DNA from: Tolypeutes matacus
Taxonomy: Eukaryota; Chordata; Mammalia; Cingulata; Chlamyphoridae
NCBI GenBank assembly: GCA_026826555.1
Contig: JAKSZT010053883.1
Span: forward strand, 32,891,955 to 32,955,954
Direction of reading: 5' to 3'
DNA: 64,000 nt
Each line of letters starts with the position of its first letter. Within the stretch, counting starts at the first letter, position 1. A model generated the notes under the pieces. The model saw nothing but the letters and a program-made list of their open reading frames with translations. It did no database searches and was not told the DNA's origin. Made by a program: the position numbers and the translations under genes. Below are positions 35,823 through 46,516 of this stretch, piece after piece.

Positions 35823-36534
35823 TCTTGAAAGACAGGGATTGCTTTTTGTCCCTTTCAGATTCTATGACAAGTAAGAGTTAACTAATGAAATAGTTCCACT
35901 GCCTGGGGAAGCTCCAGGGTTTTCTTCTCTTTTTTCAAAAGTTAGTTAAAAGTGCTGCTTTCAAGCATGACTTTTACAGGTCTGTTGAATAAAGTAAAAA
36001 TCTTGGTAAACTAACTTGAGTCAGTGGCTAAAGAATTCTCTCCACGCTTGACCAGTCCCCACCCAACCCTGGCACAAGGCTCCTGCTGTGGAAATCAATC
36101 AGCTGTGTATCTCAAGCCACTTCCTGTAGGGTGTGTTATGGAATAGCATCAGCCCCTCCACCAGCTGGGAGTACTGATCTCAGTGTGATTTTTTCAGACT
36201 CTGTGTCTTTTGAGCCTTACTATTTGGAACAAAAGACCCTCTGTTAGGAATGCTGAGAGCTAAAGTGATTGGACAATCAGTATGTACACACATGGTTCCC
36301 ACGGGGGGTGGGGGGGAGGGAGTGAAAACCAGACAAATTATGCTGTAGCCCTCTGAAATTTGGGCCTCCAAGATGAATTTCCTTAGCTTCTGTTTGTTTT
36401 CACCCTTCTTTCTGAGTGCTCATCCTTCCCCCAATTTAGTGTCAGAGCCATCTGATCCCATGAATGAAATGGTGGCATCCCTTAGACCTGGTCTATTTCT
36501 ATAGCTCCAATCTTTTCCTTCTCTAGTCGTCTAC

Positions 36535-37015
36535 AGCTACATTAATATATCTAAAGCACTTCATTGTTTATATCATGCCCCTGTTCAAAAAATTTCCTTT
36601 GGGGGGAAAAAACAAACAAACAAAACTTTCCTTTACCTTCCTGATAAAATGACATTCAAAATACTACATTTTTTACCCCACTGTCTTTCCAGTGTAAACC
36701 TCCTGCTCTATCCACTTATCCCAAACACTCCTTATACATTCCTACCTATTTGATTTTATCCATACCAGAAGGCATGTAGCTCAAGTCACCTCTCCACAAA
36801 GCCTTCCTTGACCTCCCCAGCTTACTGTTTCTAGTGATCTCCTTAATCACTTAACATCTGTAATTCATTTGGCCTTTATAGTATATTGCCTGATTTTGGC
36901 ACTCTGATAATATGCATTTGTCCCAACTCTCATATCAATGAATTCATTTTTGTATCACACAAAATAGTTTACTATTGGTCTACACATATTTGGAGATTAG
37001 TGAATATTTGACTGA
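36535..37015 (+). mobile_element. L2-like remnant
   Basis: 'acaaagccttccttgacctcccc', 'tcacttaacatctgtaattc' and 'tggagattagtgaatatttgactg' are degraded L2 3' phrases. Confidence 0.45.
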
Positions 37016-37419
37016 TTAGATGAGTGCTCTTTATTTCTCATAAACTGTGTGGGCTGTAGGCTTCAAAATGCTGTCTACTCTGCATGACTTAAGATATATC
37101 CTTGTGTTCCCTGAAGAAATTCTAATCCTAGCCTGGTTTTTCCACCTCTCCATATTGTCTCCGGGTTCCCTTCCTTCTCTACTAGTTAGCATATATTAAG
37201 AGAACAACCCAATCTCATTTCAGTACTAACCTGAACAAAGCAAAACTAAGAAAAAAATTTGCTACTTCAGGTACACTTGAAGAAAGCCAGATTCTGAAAT
37301 ATTTTGTAGTTAACCCATCACCTAAGAGTCCTTGTCATTTCCTCAGTTATGTGACATGTAACAAGAATCTTCATACTTCATTCAACTTGGTGCAGTGGAA
37401 AAAAAAATTGAATATAGGT

Positions 37420-37645
37420 TTGAGTTAGAAATATCTAGCTTTGAATCCTGACTAGCTAAAATCATTTGAATCATTTACTAGCTAAAATGACCTTGGAGGA
37501 AATTACTTAAACTCTCTGAATCTTAGTTACTTCAACTATAAAAATGAGAATAATGGTTAAATCATACCTTTAAGGTTTTTGTGAAAATTATGAGGTGATG
37601 TAGATAAAAGCACCAGGCATATACTAGATGCTCAATAAATGATAA
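37420..37645 (+). mobile_element. MIR remnant
   Basis: 'gctttgaatcctgactagc', 'actctctgaatcttagttac' and 'aaaatgagaataatgg' match MIR order, ending 'gatgctcaataaatga'. Confidence 0.6.
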
Positions 37646-37659
37646 AATCCCGTAGGGCC

Positions 37660-37865
37660 ATATAACACAAACATTGAACCCTAATATAAACTATGGACTA
37701 TAGTTAATAGTACAATTATTATTATATTCTTTCATTGGTTGTTACATAGGTACCACACTAATGCAAAGTGTTAATAATGGGGTATCTGTATTTTCTCCGT
37801 TTTTTCTATAAATCTACAACTTCTCTAATTTTAAAAATATATATACTAAAAAATGATAATATCCT
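37660..37865 (+). mobile_element. L1-like 3' end remnant
   Basis: 'aaactatggactatagttaatagtac' and 'gtaccacactaatgcaaagtgttaataatgggg' match the sense L1 3' UTR seen again at 56985. Confidence 0.55.
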
Positions 37866-39234
37866 TAGTTTTTAAAAATGTTTAGACATTCAAAATAAAA
37901 TACTGTGAAATCTTTTAAATTCTTTTAAATAAGGAAAGTTATCCCTTTGTGCCTAGGGATGATCATTCTCCAAAAGACTTGATCTAAGGCCCAACACCAG
38001 ATTATGTTAGCTCTTTTTTCTTCTTAGGAAAATGGAAATTAAGAGAGTAAAGTAAAACTAGTTTGATGGCAGCAATGAAACAAGTGGGTAGACAGCCTTC
38101 CTGGGCAGTTTTTATGGGAACAAACCTAGGGCTTGTTTTTAGCCCTAGAGTAACAATGTTACATAGGCAGGTTTAGGTCATGACTCCTTAACACAGCTGT
38201 AAATATATTTCATATATGCATATATAAGTACTTGTTTATTTATTAATTTATTCATTTATTCATTCCTATCAGAATCCCACAGCCAGCAACTTTTTCTGAG
38301 ACCATTTTGGCCTTGGCTTATATGTCCTACAAATCAATGTTATTTTCATATCACTAACCAGAATTAACCAGAAGCCATCTTCAGCTCAGTGACTTCCCCA
38401 CCCACTCAGAAATCAGCTTTAAGGATCTCAAGTGTCCTTGGCCTAGTTAGCTCTTATCAAAGACCATATTATCTTCCTCTATTGCCATACAAGGGCAACT
38501 ACTAAGTCAGCATCTTTTGGAGAGAGAGCTCTTAACACTAATCAATCTTTAATTAAAATATTGAAATGTGAGGAGAAAAAAAAAAAATCATCTTAGTTTC
38601 TGAGGCAAGCAGCTTAGAAACAAAGATACAGTTTTTCTCTCTGCCAAACATACCTACTGGATTGTGAAGTTCTGCAGAAAGTCTTTACTCTTTTACAGTT
38701 TCAGCAAATATACATTTCCAATATTTGGTTATGTATATATGAGTCAAGGGAAGAAAATAAGAATTCAAAGAAATTGAATTTAAGTTAATTTCAACTTGAA
38801 TTCATTGAAGCCAACCATAAAATATCTTTCATTCATCCTGCAATTTACTCCCAACAGAAGAGGTGTGATTTTGGTCTTATTCTTTAAACTTAAATCTAAG
38901 TTGTTTTTTATTTGTTTGCCTGTGATCAATTATAAGAATTGGAACAGTTTTCAGATGTTTCTTCTCTCTGTGTTATTTATTCTGCCTCCTTTTCTGATAC
39001 TGGAGAAGAGGACCCTACAGCAAGATTCTCTGCAGATTCAACCCAGGGGTCTGGTTTCATGGAAACAGTCAAGCAACTTTGACATGCCTCCCTGGAACTA
39101 GAAAGTACACTCTCAGTCCCAGGAGAAAGCACATGGACACTTTATCAGGAAAGCCTCCCTTGAACCTCCAGATCAGTTCAGGCCCTTTAACCCATGCTGT
39201 CATAGCACTGTTTGCTTCTCTTTCAGAGAATTTA

Positions 39235-39375
39235 TCAAATGAATTAAAAATGAATGTCTGTCTCTCCTAGATTATAGGCTCCTGACCTTGTCTTGCTCAT
39301 CACCCTATCCCTTAGTGCCTGCTATAATTTGGGGCACATAGTAGATCCCAATAAATAATTGTTGAATGAATGAAA
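39235..39375 (+). mobile_element. L2 3' terminal remnant
   Basis: 'ctcctagattataggctcctgacc' to 'cccaataaataattgttgaatgaatgaa' is the classic L2 3' end. Confidence 0.65.
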
Positions 39376-40282
39376 AGAAGAGAATTGTGAAATTACTTGC
39401 CTTAAGGGGATATGAAGAGGAGCCCAAGGAAACAAAGAAGAACTAGTTTGAAAAGCAGCTTTGGGATAGCACAGTGTCATGAAAGCCAAAAGAAGAGTCT
39501 TCAGGAGGGAGGGCCAATACTTTCTTACCACCTCTTATCCTGAACTCCCTATAACTCCTGTCACTCTGCTTAAACTGTTCTCTTCGAAGTATTCACTGAC
39601 TTCATGGTTGCCAAGTCTAGTGGCCTTGTCTGACTCATTGTCCTTCTTAGCCTTTATGCAGCATTTAACTTCATATCTTCTTTCTTAAAAACCCTCCTAT
39701 TAATTTATTTTCTTGTTATTATACTCTACCCAGTCTCTTCTCTGGCTGCTCTTTTGTTTTCTTTTTTGGTTTGCCTTCTCATCTAAGTAGTTCCTGGAAT
39801 TCTGTCATCTATCCTTTTCCCTTCTATTCTTTCTGTACACTCAACTCCTAGGAGTTGACCTCCCTCACTGTTCTTCAGGGAAGAATTCCAATTCTGTATC
39901 TCCAGTCCCAAACTTGAATGAATGTTTTGCATGGTGGACCCTTCTGAACATCTCCACACGGACAGCCTTTGAGCACTTCACACTCATTATACTCTAAATT
40001 GAAGGTGTTATCTGCTTCAAATATTTTCTTCCTCCTGCTATAGTTTTATACAACTCCTATGCCTAAAGATAATACAAAAGATAGCGTTAGCTTTAATTAA
40101 TTTCCCCCTTGCCTCTGTTTTCTATCTAGTCAGTTGCAAAGTCTGAATACTCTGCCTCTGCAATTTCTTTCAGAGTCCCCTTCCCCATTTTTATTAGTTG
40201 AGGCTTTTGTTATCTCTTGCCTAAACCACTGTATTATCCTCCTGTTCAACCTTCAGTCTTCCCCATCTACAATCTATTCTTT

Positions 40283-40463
40283 TTTTTTTAATTAATTAAT
40301 TTATTTATTTATTCATTTATCCCCCCCTTGCTGCTTGTGCTCGCTGGGTCAGCTAACCACGCCGTGTGGGCGGGCTTGCCTTCACCAGGAGGCCCCAGGA
40401 ACCGAACCCGGGGCCTCCCATATGGTAAACGGGAGCCCTACTGATTGAGCCACAGCCGCTTCC
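40283..40463 (-). mobile_element. tRNA-derived SINE (family A)
   Basis: Antisense near-consensus copy flanked by acaatctattcttt on both sides. Confidence 0.92.
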
Positions 40464-40734
40464 CTACAATCTATTCTTTACATATTGACACCAATGTGGT
40501 GTCAGCAGACCTATGCTCAACTCTTGGGAGCCTAGGTATTTAAAAATTACGTTACTTTGGAGAAGTGCATTTACCACCCAGAGCTCTGTTTGTAAATTAA
40601 GGATTTGAATTTTTTAAAATGAGATAATATATATTAAATGGCTATTGAATGAGCATCCAGTCTCAAATTCATAGAAACCTTCCAGCAACTCTCATAACCC
40701 CCTCATAAATTTAATTAACCCAATCCTGATGTAA

Positions 40735-41080
40735 TGGTTATCTGAATAAAACATAAATTCCTCGGCTTGACATTCAGGGGCCTTGGTGAACTGGCCTTGA
40801 TCGACTTACACCCTGACCTCTCATTTTTCCCTTTTATGCACCTTATACCTAAGCCACACTGAACTAGCCACACTTCTTTAGGGCCCCATACTTTCCTGCC
40901 TATGTCCCTTTACTTAGAAATGTTTGTCTTCAGCATCTCTGTATAACCAAATCCTAAGGAGTAAATGTGATCCTCTCCACAAAACCTTCCTTAATTCCTT
41001 TCCCCTTCCTTCCTCTCATCCTTCTATCGAGTCTTTTCTAACTTGCTAAGCCCTACGCTTTTGTCATCACCATTTTTTTT
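40735..41080 (+). mobile_element. L2-like remnant
   Basis: 'cattcaggggccttggtgaactgg', 'cctctccacaaaaccttcc' and neighbouring phrases fit a degraded L2. Confidence 0.45.
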
Positions 41081-42184
41081 TTTTATCTTGGTGATCATTA
41101 GTGTCTAAAAGAGGGATTAATACATCTTTTGGAAAGTCTGCAAGCAGGAAAGGGCTTGCAGGGATCATGAGAGTTCCTACAGTGTGTGTAGAAAGTTTTC
41201 TCATAGGTTTGAGAGCACATGGGAGCTCAAATAGCATCAAAATCCTTAGTATGCCATTTAAACAAGCTTTACAACACTCTGTTTTGCTTTTTGAGGCACT
41301 CTGAGCCCAACTTTATAATGAAAAAAGCACCAAAGGATGGTAGTAACCTGATGCTCAGCAGGTACAGACTGAAACTGTGGTGTTTCCACTTCCGCTAAAT
41401 AATGCTTGTAAAGTCTAGAGATCTAAGATGAAAGGCAGTTTGTAGATTTAAATTGTGCAAGATCCAACCAGTCCTCTGTTTCCTCCTCTACTCAGTTAAT
41501 CCTCTGAGAGAGAGCACCTATCCAGAACACTGAAAAGTTCTGCCCCTGGATGAAAAAGCAATGCAGAGTCTAAGGAAGTGTGGATATGGGATCTCCAGAT
41601 ATCCTAAAGGGCTGGTGGTTTAGCTCTGGAGCAGCTGAAGGCAAAGTGCCTGATCCAAAACTTGGAAAGGGAGCTGTGTTAGAGTGTGAGAGACTCCACC
41701 AGGTTGTGTTTAATTAGGAAGTCAGCAGGAAAGTGCAGGAAGGGTCTGGATTGTTCGTTCTTCTAAGTTCACTGAAGGAAAATCTGATACCAAATTCTGT
41801 CCTAAGGAATTTCAAATTGAGTAGAGAAGTCTTTGAACTCTGTAATCATCTAGCTGGAGACTAATTTGAAATTTGGCTTCAGCATATATATTTGTGGTTG
41901 GAGGAGTGGGAGAAGCATCTGAAGAGGTCTCTGGAGCTTCCTGTACTTCTCTTTAGAAAAGTTTACATCCAGGATGTGAGATGAACGAAACACTTTTTTG
42001 TTGTTGTTTTTGGAGCTATCAGGGTAACAAGACGCTGAAAGCTGTATCAGATATTTATTTCAGTGACTGAAATGGCTATTGGCAGAGTTCCACATACCAG
42101 AACTAAGAAGAGAGTCAAGAACAGATTTTAAAAAAAAAGACATGGAGGAAAGAGACATTGTGCTTCCTCCCTTGATTTCTTTCT

Positions 42185-42372
42185 TTTTTTTTTTTTTTTT
42201 TTTTTTAAGATTTTATTTATTCATTAATCCCCCCCTTGCTGCTTGTGCTCGCTGGGTCAGCTAACCACGCCGTGCGGGCGGGCTTGCCTTCACCAGGAGG
42301 CCCCGGGAACCAAACCCGGGGCCTCCCATATGGTAAACGGGAGCCCTACTGATTGAGCCACAGCCGCTTCCC
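42185..42372 (-). mobile_element. tRNA-derived SINE (family A)
   Basis: Antisense near-consensus copy flanked by tgatttctttct. Confidence 0.92.
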
Positions 42373-43496
42373 TGATTTCTTTCTGAATACAGACTGGTTA
42401 TTAAAAAGGAGAGAAGTACTTGGAAAGCACTCTTTGCCTTGGATTTTTTTCTTTAATTGGGCTACTTTATGTAATCCTTTTTATAGGCTATTTTGAACTT
42501 TTGAAGAGTTTCTCTGTAATATTTTCCTAACATTTAAATCAGAGTGTGACTAAAGCTGATATATAGTTTGAATTGAACTTCATAGTTGCTGAAATATTCC
42601 ATTTATTTGTTTATAATTAGGAGAGGGGCAAGAATAAGGTAGATATATTTGAGGAGGGATTAAGAAGACACTGAATTGATTAGAACTTGACTTAAGGAAA
42701 CAGGAAAAGCATTTCTAGCCCTGAAGTCTGTGATTCCACATCATGATCATTCTTTATAAAAGAATAACCATCCACCCTTAGTCCAGAGCCAGAATTCCTT
42801 AGATTCTTCCAACTGGAGGAACCCTGGCACACTAAACAGTCTGTTATGATATCTGAGCACTTAAGTGAGTGTATTTGGCCAGAGATATTTGCTAGTGAAA
42901 TTCGTCTTGCTTTCCCTGAGTTTTTCCAGTTGTATTGAATAATTAAAGGAAAATTAAAACCCAGATTCCCTGAATTGTTTAGTATCAGATCTGTAAGCTG
43001 GTCAAACCTAAGATCATAGTTTGTCAGTTAGAAGGGACTTAAAATTCATCCTGAACAAATTTGATAGAGGACTTGTAAATCTGTTATACCAAATCCCTGC
43101 CAAATGATTGCTTGAATTTCTGCTCAAATACCTCACAAGATCAGGAAAGTCACTGCTTCAGGGAACACTCTATTCTTTGATTAGCTATGAGAAATCTCTT
43201 TGTTGATCCATCTGCCATTGGATCTTAGTGTGCCAATTTAAGGAAACACCCAGAACAAGCTTCCCATGTCCCAGCCCTTCAGATATTTCACATAGATCGC
43301 ATTATCTGGAACCTTCTCCAGGCGAAGCATCCTTGGTTAGTTCTACTGTTTGTTCCTTAAAGAACATGGTTTCTAGTCCTTTCCCTCTTCCCCTCCATTC
43401 ATCTCAGCACCTTGCAGTATAGGACCTAAAAGACATAGGATCCTGGGGCAGCTCCTTTAAAAGTTCTAGAACTGAATAATATTAAAACTAGAACTA

Positions 43497-43694
43497 GGGA
43501 AGCGGCTGTGGCTCAATCAGTAGGGCTCCCGTTTACCATATGGGAGGCCCCGGGTTCGGTTCCCGGGGCCTCCTGGTGAAGGCAAAGCCCGCCAGCACGG
43601 CGTGGTTAGCTGACCCAGCAAGCATAAACAGCAAGGGGGGGATAAATGAATAAATAAATAAAATCTTTAAAAAACAAAACAAACAAACAAAAAA
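43497..43694 (+). mobile_element. tRNA-derived SINE (family A)
   Basis: Sense copy flanked by aaaactagaacta. It is the nearest SINE upstream of the internal promoter, about 1 kb from the CpG island. Confidence 0.92.
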
Positions 43695-44296
43695 AAAACT
43701 AGAACTAGAGTTATTAGACTGTCAAGACTGCAACCTAATCTGCTCTCCCTCCTCCCTTTCAGTTTACAGATGGGAAGAAAGTTTTTTGGATTTGAGTGGG
43801 CAGAGTTGATCAACAGTCTCTTTTGAAGTGAGAAATGAAGTGCAAAACATTTTGCCAGTGAAAGGTCTTTTAGTTGCTTAATTCTGATCACAGGTTTCAG
43901 CCCACACCTCATTTTTGCAGGGATCCTTTCTGATTTCCTAAGCCTAAAACTCAGCTCAGGGTTCTGCTGCCAGATCTCCTTACACCGACATAGGCCTGAC
44001 TGTTTGTCTAAAGCATAGAAATAACTTTTCCTTAAGTTTTATCATCCATATTGACCACATGGTCTAACAGGGCTCAGGAATTTTTACAGCCTTTCTTTTT
44101 TCCTTCATAAAGTCATAGAATGGCCATTACAAAAGAGCAGAATATTGCTTCCTTTCAGCAATGCAGTTGCCTCTGGTGGGCAGTTTCTTGGGTTATCCTT
44201 TGTACTTTCTTTGTTTAACCTTCACCAGATGACTAGAGGGCCTTTTGAAAAGGCAAACAGCTTTGGACAGGATTGTGGGACCCTTTTCTCCAGTAT

Positions 44297-44316
44297 TTTC
44301 CGTCTCGAGACGGAAA
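44297..44316. other. 20-bp perfect palindrome upstream of the CpG island
   Basis: tttccgtctc followed directly by its reverse complement with no spacer, centred on CTCGAG. It lies about 400 bp before the CpG island. It could be a dimeric factor site or chance; no function is claimed. Confidence 0.6.
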
Positions 44317-44804
44317 TACAGATCCATGACTTAGAAGTGCACTGCTTTTCAGTGTGGCCCAGAGGAGGTTCGGTTTACTTGGCTGGAAGCAGCAATAAAG
44401 GAGCCCAGGCATCTCCACCGCCCCCACCTCCTGTTTCATTGACTCTACTCAGATCTGTGTGCGCAGAAATCCTGGTGGGAGGCTGGACCGATTCTTGAAG
44501 TCCGTGAAAAGGGAAGGGAGGGGTAGAGCGTGCCTAGAGTTTATCCAACAACTTGGTCTCTGATCGTGGCTGAATTCCTGCGAATACCCGGAAAGTGCCG
44601 GTTTTAGGGCTGGAGAGTTCTTCGCACCTTGCAGGACCGCGCTTAAAGGTGACATTGGAGGGACTGAAGACAGTCTTAGACGGCCAAACTGGAGCCGAAA
44701 TCGATACAGGTTCTCCCTTCCTCACAGCCGGCGCGACCCTGCCGGCAGAGGATGGGGTCGCGAGTGCCCCACGCCAGAATTGGCTGGCTACGGGGAGGCG
44801 GGGG

Positions 44805-44842
44805 CGCCCCTTCTGGGTTTGCGCCCCTTCTGGGTTTGCGCG
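44805..44842 (+). repeat. Direct repeat in the CpG island
   Basis: gccccttctgggtttgcg occurs twice back to back, one of the few local duplications in the promoter region. Confidence 0.8.
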
Positions 44843-45419
44843 CCTTGGGGTCGGGCTCCGGGCCCGGCGGGTGGGAACGAGGCGGGGGCGGCAGAGCGCC
44901 CGGCAGGCGGGAAAAGGGCGGGGCTTTCCTTTGTCAGGGGATTTGCGCGACGCGGCCGAGACTCGCGCTGGAGTAGGTCTCCTCCTCTCGCCTTCTCGCG
45001 GGGCGGGACCTTCCACTCCGGCCCGGGGCCGGGTGGGCGTGGGCTTCGTGAGCCGATCGGACCGTGCTTGGGGTTCCTCCAGCCGAACCCCGCAAAAGCT
45101 CCTCCTTCGGTGCCTCGGCTCCCAATCGCCTCCGCCAGCCACCCCCCTCCTCTCGGGTTGCTGCTTTTCTCTGCCCTTAGCAGGCTCCGCCTTCTCCCTC
45201 CTCCCCCTGGCTCTCCGCGCCGCGCGCTCCCGGGCTGCCGAGGGGGCTACCCGGGCGGGGCGGCGCGGCGCGGCGCGGCGTGGCGGCGTCGGGAAGTGGG
45301 AGGAGAGCCGCGCGCCAGCCCAGCACTTCCAGCCAGCGGCGAGCGGGCGGCGCGCGGGAGGAGGGCTCGTCCCCCGCCCGGCCCGAGCGGAGCCTTTTGT
45401 TCCCAGCCAGAAGTTTGCA

Positions 45420-45662
45420 TGCCGGGACCGTAACAGCTGCGGGCGGGGAGGACAGCGGGGGCGCTGGGCCGGCGACGACAGTGGAGAATAGAGGCGGCTG
45501 CTTGACATGCAGCCCACGGCGCGGCGGCTGCGGGCCGGGGACTGGCGGCGCCGGGGGAGGCGGCGCCCACAGCACACGGGACTCAGCTGCCGGAGGGACA
45601 AACTAACTTCCTGAGCGCTGGACCTGAGGCCAGCGCTGCCGGGAGCCACCTGCCAGCCTGCG
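45420..45662 (+). other. MACF1: Candidate non-coding first exon of the alternative transcript
   Basis: The sequence ctgcg|gtaaggcg at 45662/45663 is a good splice donor at the 3' edge of the CpG island. A matching acceptor with a pyrimidine tract (gattttttaacttatgcag) ends at 46449, 67 nt before the ATG. The 5' limit given is arbitrary because no start site can be read from sequence. An unspliced leader is also possible. Confidence 0.4.
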
Positions 45663-46449
45663 GTAAGGCGACCCTGCCCTCGGGGCGCGCGGCATGGCGC
45701 AGGGGAGCGGGCCTCGCTGAGCGAGCCCCTCCGACAGACCCTCTGCTACTGCTGCAGCCTGTCCACCTTCTGGAAGGCTTGACGTGGGTTCCACTCGCGG
45801 TGTTTTTGTGGCTAAAGCGCAGGGCTGGCCTGGGAGCCACAACAATGCCATGATGTTTTGGAGACAGGAAGCCCCGAGCTGGCCCCGAATGAAGGACTTC
45901 CTGTGTTTAAAGTTGCAGGAATATCCGCCGGCCAGCCCAGTTCAAGTGCAAACACCCGGACAAGGGAGGACGAATGGCTAATTCAGACCAGCTGGACTCT
46001 CGAGGGCAGGAACTGAGGATAAAATGAAAGGAATTCTTAGGATCTTAGGCCATAAATGAATACTAGAGACGCTGTGCCATTGTTATTAAAGGACACGTCG
46101 GTATAAATTTGCTGCATCCAATTCTGCTTCAGTGAGAAGTGAGTGGACATAGATACTGAATAAGACTTGTCAATATCAGGTGATTTTTGCCGACTGAATT
46201 AGAGCAGAGCTCTTTTTAAAAAAATGAAATAAAACCAGAAGCCATACAAGGAATTATTTTGTCTGTTGATTAAATTATACCATTCATCTGCCTGCAACTA
46301 TGCGGCTGCTAGCTTGGGAAGGAAAAGCTGGACATCTTAGAGCTTCTCCCAAAATGGTTTCAAAGTGGAACTTCCAAGCCTTTTTGAAGGGCAGATGCAC
46401 TTGGTGGTTTGGAGTATGAACATGTAAAAGGATTTTTTAACTTATGCAG

Positions 46450-46516
46450 AATGCATTTTTGAGAAACTTGTGAAAAGTCTTTTAAAAAGTTGCTGGTTCA
46501 TCTTGATTGAAAAAGT
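46450..46516 (+). other. MACF1: Probable 5' UTR portion before the alternative ATG
   Basis: Lies between the candidate acceptor and the Kozak ATG. It contains one very short upstream frame (ATG, two codons, TGA) that could slightly dampen translation. The assignment depends on the 46449 acceptor being used. Confidence 0.4.

Larger units (their letters stand above)
28792..44719 (+). other. MACF1: MACF1 long intron upstream of the internal promoter
   Basis: No exon with matching splice phases was found in these 16 kb. Identified: hAT elements (28955, 33957, 35655), SINEs (30448, 34178, 40283, 42185, 43497), L2 pieces (36535, 39235, 40735), an L1 3' end (37660), a MIR (37420) and simple repeats. 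A stretch from about 31488, beginning tgtgatggttaggctaatg, looks like another old interspersed repeat that I cannot name. The rest shows nothing recognisable. Confidence 0.6.
44720..45740 (+). promoter_or_regulatory. MACF1: CpG island, internal MACF1 promoter
   Basis: About 1 kb of very GC-rich, CpG-dense sequence in an otherwise AT-rich intron. It has many GC-box cores (for example near 44881, 44915, 44998 and 45251) and no TATA box, the look of a dispersed-initiation CpG-island promoter. It ends some 0.8 kb before the alternative ATG. Long open frames on both strands here come from the scarcity of stops in GC-rich DNA. Orientation is inferred from the downstream coding exon. Confidence 0.8.

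Noticed and set aside
44534..45649. 371-codon minus-strand open frame over the CpG island
   Set aside because: Arg/Pro/Ala-rich translation with no recognisable domain. Stops are rare in GC-rich DNA, and other long frames overlap on both strands (for example 44595-45491).
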